Part shown: positions 10,801-18,980 of the stretch, in pieces
Position numbering within the stretch: the stretch's first letter is position 1
Layout: each line of letters opens with the position of its first letter
Assembly (NCBI GenBank): GCA_025201765.1
Contig: MU623669.1
Location: 1-19,595, forward strand
Length of the DNA: 19,595 nt
Direction of reading: 5' to 3'
Source: Daldinia sp. FL1419
Taxonomy: Eukaryota > Ascomycota > Sordariomycetes > Xylariales > Hypoxylaceae
Program-made: the position numbers and the translations under genes
Notes under the pieces: generated by a model
What the model was told of the DNA's origin: nothing
Databases searched by the model: none
The model's input: only the letters and a program-made list of their open reading frames with translations

Positions 10801-11899
10801 TGAAGTTGAAGCTCGTAGAGTCGACATCGATTTGACCATGGTAGTTGACCAATCTTATAACAAACTAAACATAGAATTTCTCGATTTAGATCCTTCCCGA
10901 CTCAAGCAGGTTCTTATTAACCTCTTAACAAACGCGTTGAAATTCACAAAGAATGGTCCGACGAGAAATGTGTCAATCACGATGAGCGCTTCCAAGACCC
11001 GGCCGGAAGATCGGGCCTCATCTGTCCAATTTATCCCACGCGCCTTGGATACGATTTGGCAAGGTGATAGACCGTCTTCACCAATTCCGGAGGAGAACAG
11101 AATTTATCTCATGTTCGAAGTTAAGGATACAGGGCAAGGGCTTACTGAAGAAGAGAAATCTTCTTTATTTCAGCGCTTCGTTCAAGCTAATTCGAAAACT
11201 CATGTGAAATATGGAGGCTCGGGGCTTGGGTTGTTTATCAGCCGCAGGCTCACGGAAATGCAGAATGGCGCCATTGGAGTAGCGTCCAGCCCTGGTCAAG
11301 GGTCTACCTTTGCATTCTATATTGAAGCACAGGTACCAAGTGAAGAGGCATTTAGGGAGGCCCGAGCAGCTGCGGAGGCTGTCGGCCATATCCTAAAGAC
11401 AACAAGTAACGCCACCGGTAAGGGGTCAAATAGAGGTCCGTTTACTATGACAAAGCCAGGAAAGAGGCTACTCGGCCCACAGATCGAAGGGGTCCTTTTA
11501 GTCGAGGACAACCTCATCAACCAGCAGATCACCCGTCGTGATCTTCAGAATAGTGGGTGTTCCGTTGAAGTGGCTAATCACGGAGTTGAAGCCCTGGAGA
11601 AACTTCAGCACACAAACCGTGCTAACGGACAGTTTCCACTTAGCCTTATCTTGATGGATATCGAGATGCCTATACAGGACGGCCTCACTTGCACGCGCAA
11701 AATCAGAGAGCTGGAGAAAACAGGATATTTTAAAGGGCCACGAATACCTATCATCGCGGTTAGCGCCAACGCACGCATGGAACAAATTCTGGAGGCCAAG
11801 GCAGCCGGCTGTGACGACGTATTGGTGAAGCCGTTCCGGATTCCCGAATTGATTGAGAAGATGATGACTGTAACAAAACAACTAGAAAAACAAGGGTGA
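7822..11899 (+). CDS. Hybrid histidine kinase with PAS/GAF sensor region, HisKA, HATPase and receiver (join 7822-9869, 9994-11899)
   Basis: Cytoplasmic-type sensor kinase of 1317 aa with no membrane segment or signal peptide seen. It should autophosphorylate on His, pass the phosphate to its own receiver Asp, and then via a separate HPt protein (Ypd1 type) to a response regulator. Order: N-terminal region with DPRPTF (20-25); PAS-like module after LDWSATPLGPLSLWP (168-182); GAF-like region ~313-490; charged helix; PAS ~525-665; PAS ~684-803; HisKA with SHEMRNP, His836; HATPase with N-box Asn996, DTGQGL Asp1061 and GGSGLGL 1090-1096; receiver with EDN (1187-1189), acceptor Asp1238 in MDIEMP and Lys1295. 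About 60 residues are inserted between the HisKA helices. All catalytic residues are present. One phase-2 intron (9870-9993) joins the exons in a PAS-linker. The start is the first in-frame ATG (7822); 7825 has the better context (A at -3). Ligand and fungal HK class are not determinable here. Confidence 0.93.
9870..9993 (+). other. Spliceosomal intron of the histidine kinase gene (124 nt)
   Basis: Donor GTACGT at 9870, branch-site-like CTGAC at 9976-9980, acceptor TTATAG ending at 9993. Removal joins ...NLK-R-MAQLATVGMYDM, restoring a continuous PAS-containing protein. Reading through would hit a stop at the end of the intron (TAG, 9991-9993) and leave the kinase core in another frame. Confidence 0.9.
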
Positions 11900-12408
11900 G
11901 GTGGATTTCGAAAATGCTTTCCAATATTAACCCTTTTCTTGTTGTTTTTGGTATTTGCTCATGCCATCATTTCACTTCAGTTTATCTGCGGTACAATATA
12001 GTTGGAACGGGCTGCCTTTTCTCCTCTTCTTGTCCTTTTTCTTTTTAGTCTGATAGATTTGCATTTTTGGCATCGTCTATACTGAGCCTGTTTATTTACT
12101 TGTTTGCATTTATCACTGGACGGGTAGCGTCAGCATGATACCACGGGAACAATCGAGACTCATGAAGACAGGCATGGGTTTGGAGTTTTAAGGGGGTATG
12201 TATAGTTTAGTATTACTGAGCTTATCGAATAGATAGCTATTTTATTTGTTTCTTTTTTCTTCAACCGTGTACAGTGGATAGCTCTTATTACTACTGGGCG
12301 GTTCATTCCGATTATTCGTCCCTCTGGTTTACGGCATCTACCAAGATAGGAGGTAGGTAAGGAGGTTAATAGGTAGGTAACTTTACAGTGCCAAGCCAGG
12401 TTTCACGC
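11900..12408. other. Convergent intergenic region with the 3' ends of both genes
   Basis: Normal-composition, non-coding sequence between the two stop codons. It is T-rich just after the kinase stop (CCTTTTCTTGTTGTTTTTGG near 11930) and must hold both 3' untranslated regions. A G/T-rich patch with AGGTAGGTAA repeats occurs at 12346-12380. No third gene, RNA gene or clear polyadenylation signal could be assigned. Confidence 0.6.
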
Positions 12409-13379
12409 TCATCTGAACTTTTGGCTGGCTTCGGAGAAGCTCATCCCCTTCTTGATAGCCTCTGCCATCTTGTCATCCGCATCGACTTGCTTCTGCATCA
12501 ACAGCAGCGCTTGCTCTGCTAACTCGACAGGCAAGACGACAACGCCGTTCAGGTCTGCGATTACATAATCGCCTGGCCGAATATCCATATCTTGCTCGTC
12601 CGTTTGCAATTTAACGGGTGCATTGACAGCAGCGACCTTGAGTAATTCGGCTGGAGGCGCTGTCCCCGTTCCCCGGGCAAAAATCTGTTTTGTTTCCCTC
12701 TACTCGTTGGTAAACGTGCAAAGGAGAAAAGGGGATTACCCAGGTTAGGTAGGTTTAGGTAGGTAGTTAATTAATTGAAAGGTGTCATACCGGATACCCT
12801 AACTCGCGCTGCTCTTGTAGGTCCCGGAAACGTCCATCGATTACAGAGCCAACGGCGCCCCTGAATCGAGCGCGGGTCGACATCAAACCGCCGTAGACGG
12901 CATTCGGGGTTTTGGGAGGGCATGAGACAAAGACCACGGCACCCTTGGGTACTGTATCGATCTTATAACCAGGGTTGTGGATGGTTAGTTGATATATTCA
13001 ACATCTTTCTCGTAAGAGACGGATAAGGTTTTAAATCACAACGTACATAGTGTGTTGGATGTTTAGGTGACGGGTCATCCAACGGTACGTACTTAACCGT
13101 GTAAGCTGGTCCAACAATCTTCGTATCTCCCTCTTGACGTCGAGGAGACCACATGGTCAAACCAGACAGAAACCCGCCATTACGATATTTGAGCTTGCAT
13201 AGAGCGTCCGAGACGTCGCAACTATATCAAATTGTTGAGAATTAGTTATCTAACATATATATATATATATATATTGATCCCCCGTTCACGGTGTTTGTCC
13301 TAGGCTTATATATATAAATTAATTCTTACGTTGTGTATTTGTTTAGTTTGTTAATGATGTCATCTTGAGAGTCCGCCAT
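12409..13379 (-). CDS. RraA-like / 4-hydroxy-4-methyl-2-oxoglutarate aldolase family protein (exons 13379-13330, 13221-13047, 12961-12791, 12684-12409)
   Basis: Small metal-dependent protein of the RraA/HMG-aldolase family, whose characterised members cleave 4-carboxy-4-hydroxy-2-oxoacids or decarboxylate oxaloacetate. Four exons (50, 175, 171, 276 nt) give 223 aa, the family's usual size. Motifs: TTCDVSDAL across the exon 1/2 junction (16-24); GPAYTVKYVPLDD in exon 2; GGLMS (99-103), then DGRFRD (117-122), with the catalytic Arg121 and metal-ligand Asp122 of the family; FARGTGTAPP in exon 4; and RPGDYVIADLNGVVVLP, the conserved GD-x-V-x-aD-x-x-GV strand. The C-terminus is charged and helical. 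ATG 13379 has an excellent context (A at -3, G at +4). In-frame ATGs at 13469 and 13484 would add 30 or 35 residues with a presequence-like composition. Substrate is not predictable; bacterial-type RNase E inhibition is unlikely in a fungus. Confidence 0.92.
12685..12790 (-). other. Intron 3 of the RraA-like gene (106 nt)
   Basis: Minus-strand donor GTATGA at 12790, acceptor ACAG with its last base at 12685, phase 0, joining GYP to IFARGTGT. It contains a repeated TAGGTAGG (+ strand) patch at 12744-12769, including a CTAAC word on the minus strand that could serve as a distant branch site. Confidence 0.88.
12962..13046 (-). other. Intron 2 of the RraA-like gene (85 nt)
   Basis: Minus-strand donor GTACGT at 13046, acceptor TATAAG ending at 12962, branch-like CTAAC at 12988-12984, phase 0. 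Splicing joins PTHY to IDTVPKGAVVF, giving the family's continuous strand. Confidence 0.88.
13222..13329 (-). other. Intron 1 of the RraA-like gene (108 nt), carrying an (AT)n run
   Basis: Minus-strand donor GTAAGA at 13329 and acceptor ATATAG with its last base at 13222. It splits the codon for Thr17 (phase 2) and joins NKYT-T to CDVSDAL. A perfect (AT)10 run lies inside at 13255-13274. Confidence 0.88.
13255..13274. repeat. (AT)10 microsatellite in an intron
   Basis: Twenty bases of uninterrupted AT dinucleotide between TAAC and TGATCC. It lies between the donor and acceptor of intron 1, so length changes should not affect the protein. Confidence 0.9.
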
Positions 13380-13484
13380 ATTACCGAAGTATTGGAGTTG
13401 ATTGAATTGTTTGTGTTGTGCGGTGGTATTAAGGAGGATTTTGAGCTGAGCGCGAAATACGGATAGCATAACGAGAGAACCCAT
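13380..13484 (-). other. Possible N-terminal extension or 5' leader of the RraA-like protein
   Basis: Upstream of ATG 13379 the frame stays open to ATGs at 13469 and 13484, with a stop two codons before the latter. The extra residues (MGSLVMLSVFRAQLK then a Gln/Asn-rich part) include Arg and Lys, no acidic residue and several hydrophobic ones, as in mitochondrial presequences. The upstream ATG contexts are weaker (T at -3 for 13484, G at -3 for 13469). Leaky scanning could give two products, or this may simply be 5' leader. Confidence 0.4.
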
Positions 13485-13520
13485 GAAATATTAACGATAT
13501 TAAAGAATGTTTTTAGGTTG

Positions 13521-13538
13521 TATATATATATATATATA
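13521..13538. repeat. (TA)9 microsatellite upstream of the RraA-like gene
   Basis: Eighteen bases of TA dinucleotide, about 37 bp upstream of the most distal in-frame ATG. It may lie in the 5' leader or core promoter and could act as a TATA-like tract. Confidence 0.8.
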
Positions 13539-13567
13539 CTAAATATGTAAATGTTACTAGTTCTTTT

Positions 13568-13609
13568 GGATTGGTCGCTTCGCAACCAGTTAGCTTTTCA
13601 GGACCAATC
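13568..13609 (-). promoter_or_regulatory. Paired inverted CCAAT boxes upstream of the RraA-like gene
   Basis: GATTGGTC (13569-13576) and GACCAATC (13602-13609) are exact inverted copies, giving one CCAAT box on each strand, with starts about 30 bp apart. A small near-hairpin, GGTCGCTTCGCAACC, lies between (13573-13587). CCAAT boxes bind the fungal Hap/CBC complex. The position, 90-125 bp before the distal ATG and about 190-230 bp before ATG 13379, suits a promoter. This block is also the last normal-composition DNA before the AT-rich flank. Confidence 0.5.
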
Positions 13610-13737
13610 AATCTTATTCTATAATTATCAATTTGATATTTAATAATAAATATAATTTTTAAATAAAAAAAACCATATATTTTAAATATATATATATAAT
13701 TTTAATAATTCTTTTTAATTTTATAATATATAAAAAA

Positions 13738-15921
13738 TATTGAATTAAGATAATATGATTAGGTAATAGATCTTACCTTATAAAAACCCTATTAGCCTCT
13801 ATAAAGCTAAACCTTTTAAGGTTTCCATAGTTCTTTTAGATATAAATAGGTTTTTAAGAGTTATTTTTTTATTTAATTAGTTTAAATAAATAATGGTCCT
13901 TTAAGAGTTTTTTTTATAAAACCTTTATATGAATATATTGAATTAGTGTAGAGTAATTAAATAATAAATATTATCTTATAAAGACCTTATTAGTCTTTAT
14001 AGAGCTAAACCTTCCTAGGTCTCTACAACTCTTTTAGATATAAATAGGCCTTCTAGAATTACCTTCCTTATTTGATTAATTTAAGTTTATTATGATCCTT
14101 AAAGAGTCTTTTCTATAGAATCTTTATATGATAATATATCATTTTAATTTTTCTTTTAAATATATTTTCTTATATAACATTATCATTTATAAATAATTAT
14201 ATATATATATTTTTCTATATAATTATTTTATTTCCCTTTTCAGGATATAGTTACTTTGTATTCTCTTTTTTATATAGCCTCTGATTTATTATGGAATAAT
14301 TGAAGTGTAAGGGGATATCCTGCAAGAGCTATTAAAGCTCCTATTCACTATTAATTTTTAGGTATAAAACCAACCCTTTTAGGGTTCCTACGGGGTTTTT
14401 GGAATATAAATAGGCCTTTAATAATAATAATTATTAAATATGGTAACTGGTATTTAAAAGGTAAAACAAATAATATATTCAATAAGAAAGCAAATTTATA
14501 AATTATTATAAAAGTTATAAGAGAAAATAATAATTTTGTAAAGTTTAATCTAATCAAATAAAAATCATTCTTAATCTTTTATTTAATTATTTTAATACCT
14601 TTTATAAGATATAATTTATTTTGGGATAGTTGAAGTATAAGGCATATCCTGCAGGAGTTATTAAAGTTTCTATTAAATAATATTAACCCTAAATTAAAAC
14701 TTTTATTCAATTTATAGGCCTTTAAGAGTTGATTTTTATTTAATTAAATCAAATTCTTCAAAATCATTAATTTTTTATAACTTTTTATAATAGTATATAA
14801 TCCTTTTATTAATTAAATATATTATCTTAAACCCCAATTACTATTATTAATAATTATTTTTATTAATCTTTTATTTAATTATTTAAATATTTACTTTCTT
14901 TAAGATATAATTAATTTACATTTAATTATTAAAATTTTTATTTAATTAAAACTTTTATTTAATATTTTAATATTATTATTTTTTATATTATATATAATTA
15001 AAATTACCTTTTAAAAACTAATTAATTTTTAAAGAATAATTCCTTTTAAAGTTTTTTTATTTTTTTTAATATATATAAATCTTTAAATATTAATTTTTAT
15101 TTAATTAAATTAAGTTCTTTATTATAAAAATTAAACTTTTTAAATATTATTTTTCATAAAGCTTCTTATAATAATATATAATATTTATATCTTTAATTGA
15201 ATATATTATTTTAAGTGTTAGTTACCACAGTAAATAATTATTTTTATTACTTTTTATTTAATTATTTTGATATTATTTTTTGGATATAGTTATTTTATAT
15301 CTTTTATCTTATTTATTCTTTTAGCTTATTACCTATAAGGTAGTTGAAATACAGTACATATCTTATAAGAGTGATTAGAGTTATTAGAGTTTATATTTAA
15401 TATATAAACCTTTAAAAATTAATTTTTGTTTGATTAGTTTAAGTTTTTTAAGCATTATCTTTTATATAATTTTTTACGATAATTTATAACCATATTTTTA
15501 ATTAAATATATTATTCATTTTATTTTTTAAGCATTAATAATTACCTTTATTAACTAACTTATTATTTAATTATTTAAATAAATTCTTTAAGATATAATTG
15601 TTTTATATTTAGATAATTATTAAAGTTCCTATTTAATATATAGGCCTTTAAAATTATTTTCTTTTTTGATTAATTTAAATTCTTAAACATAAAATTATTA
15701 TTTTTTTCATAAAACTTTATACAATAATATACATTTATTTTACCTTTTATTAAATATAATTTTTAGAAGCGCATTATTATTATTAACAATTACCTTTATT
15801 AATTTTTTATTATAATTTATGATTTTTCTTACTTATTAAATATATTATTGATTTTATTTCTTAAGCACTAATAATTACTTCTATTAATTAATATTTTATT
15901 TAATTATTTTAATGTGTATTT
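13738..15921 (+). repeat. AT-rich satellite array, right-hand block part 1
   Basis: Decayed tandem units share landmarks with the left array (GGCATATCCTGCAAGAGCTA, ATTAAAGCTCCTATTCA, ATAAATAGGCCTTTAA, TTAATTTAAGTTCTTAA) plus an extra ~200-bp part with GATATAGTTACTTTATATC and GATTTATTATGG. Landmark positions near 14314, 14641, 14930, 15355 and 15615 give spacings of about 260-425 bp. At the start, two copies of a ~198-bp variant begin at 13738 and 13936 (TATTGAATTA...). Differences are mostly transitions, as RIP of tandem copies would leave. No coding sequence is recognised; 13615-13737 is unassigned AT-rich DNA. Confidence 0.65.
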
Positions 15922-16465
15922 CTTTTTTAGCCGGGAAGGGCCACGGGTTGGCAATACTGTTTTAAGCCATTTTAAAGAACAAATATAATATTGTGATATT
16001 GAAAAGAAAGTTATAAAAATAAGAACATATAATGGCTTTTCATAGAGATGTGAAGTCATTTATATATATTTATATTTTATATAAATTGCATATACCCCAG
16101 CCCTCCCCCAAAATAACTTCTTTATAATATAATAATATTTTTATTAATTATTAAAGAAAATAATAAAGCTATTTTAGATTTTATTATTATCCTATATTTG
16201 GGCTATTGCCATATTATTTTATATAATTTAAATATTATAATATATAAAATATTTTTCTATATTAAAATTTAATTATTTTTATTAAAAAATAAATTTTAAT
16301 AAAAATATAAAATAAAATTAAAATTATAATAATATAATTTATTTAAATAAGTAATAAGTAGGTTTTCTCCAGAACACAGTTCCTACCCAGAACAAATACC
16401 AAAAGATGAACCAGATACCTGTAATATATTCTAGGTAAATCGGGGTAGTAATTAATAAATAAATA
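15922..16465 (+). mobile_element. LINE-like element copy D, inserted in the satellite
   Basis: About 540 bp, the longest copy together with B and the better preserved (GCCGGGAAGGGCCACGGG at its start; CCAGCCCTCCCCC near 16097). It ends TTCCTACCCAGAACAAATAC, ACCTGTAATATATTCTAGG, GGGGTAGTAATTAATAAATA. TAATGTGTATTT occurs immediately before it (15910-15921) and again after the tail (about 16464-16475), a probable 12-bp target duplication. Satellite sequence resumes afterwards. The 5' border could be a few bases further in (at TTAGCC, 15927). No complete protein frame is seen. Confidence 0.68.
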
Positions 16466-17640
16466 ATGTGTATTTTTAAAATATAATTACTTTATATCTT
16501 TTATTTTATTTATATTTTTTGATTTATTATAGGTTAATTAAAATACAAGGCATATCCTACAAAACTATCAAAACTCCTATTCAATATTAAATTAATATAA
16601 AACAATTAAATAATAAATACAACCCTATAAAAACCCTATTAACCTCCTTAAAACCAGATTTCTTAAATCTCTATAGCTGTTTTAAACATAAATAAACCCT
16701 CAAAAATTATCTTTCTTATCTAATCAACTTAAGCTCTTCAAATTCTATAAATCAATTTCTTCATAAACCTTCGTACAAATATATATACTTTTTACTCTTT
16801 TATAGAATATAATTTTATCATACACACTACTATTAATAAATAATTACTTTTACTAATTATTTTATCTAATTATTTTAATATCCTTTTTAGAATATAATTA
16901 CTTTATATCCTTTAATTTATTATAAAATAATTAAAATGTAAAATATATCTTATAAAAATAATTAAAGTTCTTATTTAATTATAATTCCTATTTAATAACA
17001 TTAACCCTAAATTAAATAAAATTTTTATTTTATATATAAACCCTTAAAAATTAATTTTTATTTAATTAGGTTAAATTCTTTAACATCAACTTATTTAACT
17101 TTTTTTATAATTTTTTATAATAATTTATAACCTAATTTCTAATTAAATATATTATTCATTATATTTTTTAAATGCTAATAATTACCTTTATTAATTAACT
17201 TTCTATATAATTATTTAAATACTTTCTTTAAAATATAATCACCTTATATTTAAATTGTTATTAAAACCCCTATTCAATTACCTAAAATTTCTATTCAATA
17301 TATTGGCCTACAAGAATTAATTTTTATTTAATTAAATCAAACTCTTCAAAATTATCACTTCTTTTATAACTTTTACAATAATTTATAAATTCTCTTTCTT
17401 ATTAAATATATCATCTATTCTACCTCTTAAACACCAATAATTACATATATTAATTAACCTTTTATTTAATTATTTAAATATTTTTTTAATATATAATTAC
17501 TTTACATTTAAATAACTATTAAAGCTGCTATTTAATTAAAGCTTTTATTCAATAATAATTAAAACTCCTATTCAATACCCTAATTAAATAATTTACAAGG
17601 AAATTTTGTTGATATAAACTCCTATTCAATTGAAAAAACG
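16466..17640 (+). repeat. AT-rich satellite array, right-hand block part 2
   Basis: The array continues after copy D with ATATAATTACTTTATATC, then landmarks at about 16551 (GGCATATCCTACAAAACTA), 16938, 17257 and 17515, spaced roughly 260-390 bp. Here the + strand is C-rich and G-poor, while part 1 is more mixed, so mutation acted mainly on the opposite strand. The array ends near CTCCTATTCAATTGAAAA at about 17610-17635. Confidence 0.6.
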
Positions 17641-18815
17641 CAGTTCAAAATTATACGCCACAAGCGTGTATATAAGGTACATCAAAATTCAAAACCACTT
17701 TAATTTATTATATTAATTTAATAATTACTTAAAAATAATAATAATTAGTATCATTTAAAATTTAATTAAATTTATAATTTTTCAAAATAATTTATATATA
17801 TTTCCAATTGAAAACAATTATATAACAACAGAAAATATCCGAAATTATGGGGCATTTCTTTAAGAATTAATTAATCAACTAGGATTCTGGTGCAATTAAT
17901 GAAATAAGAAAAACATAGATGGTATATATAATTTTTATTATTATTTTAATAATTATTTTTATAGATCTAATTAATTTATTTTTTATTTAATTTTTTAGAA
18001 GTAATTAATATTATTTCACTATTTTTATAATATAATTTATCATTATTTTTTTAATTATTTTTCTTATAATTCTTAAAAGGGATATTAACTTATAAATACT
18101 TAGAAGGTTCCTTTTTTCTTTAGATTTTTTAAATTTTAAAAATATTATTATGATAATTTTATAAAATACGTTTAAATAATATTTAAATATAAAATTCTAT
18201 ATTATAATTATAATTAATATTTTATATAATAATCTTTTATATTTTTTAAAAAACACTATTAATAATAAATCTTTACTAATAACTTTTTATAATTTAACTT
18301 TTTTAAAAATAATTTTTATTTTTTTTTAAAATTTTTTTTTAAAATATTTTAATTATGTGGTAGGAGTAGGGATATTAAACAAATCTACTATAAAATTTAA
18401 GAAAAGTTTCATTTTTAAAATTATATTCTTTTCTTTTTTATTTATAATCCATAATTCTTTATTAAATTGATGGTATAATGTTAAAAGACCTTTTTCTTTA
18501 ATAAGTTATTAGTTATATAATTTAACTTATTTTTTTATTTTTTATAAAATTTTATTATTTTTAGAAGTTTTTATTAAGGCTAATTTCTAATTATTTCTTT
18601 TTATTTTATTTATAATTTTTTTAATATTATTTGAATTTTGTTAAGAATTTCTTAGTATTTTTATATTTTTTAATTTATCCATTATTTTTGTATTTTTTTA
18701 ATCTTTTTATAAAATATTTCAATTTTATTATTTTATTATAATATTAGTTGCGTTATAGGCTGGATATGATGTGGGGTTATAATTGAAATAATCTTTTTTA
18801 ATTTTTTAATAAGAT
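17641..18815. other. AT-rich DNA between satellite and Copia LTR
   Basis: Highly AT-rich with no recognisable gene. Slightly less decayed patches occur at 17637-17690 (ACGCCACAAGCGT), 17840-17925, 18355-18380 (GTGGTAGGAGTAGGG) and 18748-18778 (TTGCGTTATAGGCTGGATAT). From about 17900 to 18780 the + strand has more G than C. It may be a further transposon copy in + orientation, but I cannot identify it. Confidence 0.5.
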
Positions 18816-18969
18816 ATTATCACACAATACATAAGGAAAGAATTATAATTATACAATTCAAATTATTATTATTATTATTAAAATTCTAAAATAAAATAAT
18901 AAGACTTATTATAGAATTATTATAAAAGAAAAAGTTTTTTACATTATTTTTAAACTTATTAATCCAACA
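18816..18969 (-). repeat. Copia-family LTR (3' LTR of the right element)
   Basis: The minus strand starts TGTTGGATTAATAAG at 18969 and matches the LTR at 1833-1986 over 154 bp. It is directly preceded (minus strand) by the polypurine tract at 18970-18980. Internal coding sequence lies at higher coordinates, so this is the 3' LTR. Beyond its end (below 18816) the sequence no longer resembles the left copy, as expected for flanking versus internal DNA. Confidence 0.75.
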
Positions 18970-18980
18970 TACCCCTCCAA
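18970..18980 (-). other. Polypurine tract of the Copia element
   Basis: Minus-strand TTGGAGGGGTA lies immediately upstream of the LTR's TG, the position and composition of a plus-strand primer for reverse transcription. Its G run has survived although the surroundings are strongly AT. Confidence 0.6.

Noticed and set aside
11498..11881. 127-codon open frame on the minus strand
   Set aside because: Antisense to the receiver domain of the histidine kinase; it has no recognisable motif and no independent gene signals.
13343..13585. 80-codon minus-strand open frame near the RraA-like start
   Set aside because: It is in a different frame from exon 1 and exon 2, is rich in Ile/Tyr from the (TA)n run, and matches nothing. 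Exon 1 in the other frame gives the family's N-terminus.
7745..13612. tRNA, rRNA or other structured RNA genes in the gene island
   Set aside because: Intergenic and intronic stretches were read on both strands; no cloverleaf, A/B box pair or rRNA-like segment was seen.
14351..14557. 68-codon minus-strand open frame with hydrophobic Ile/Leu/Phe content
   Set aside because: It lies in decayed AT-rich satellite; apparent membrane character is what A/T-only codons encode, and other satellite units do not keep the frame.
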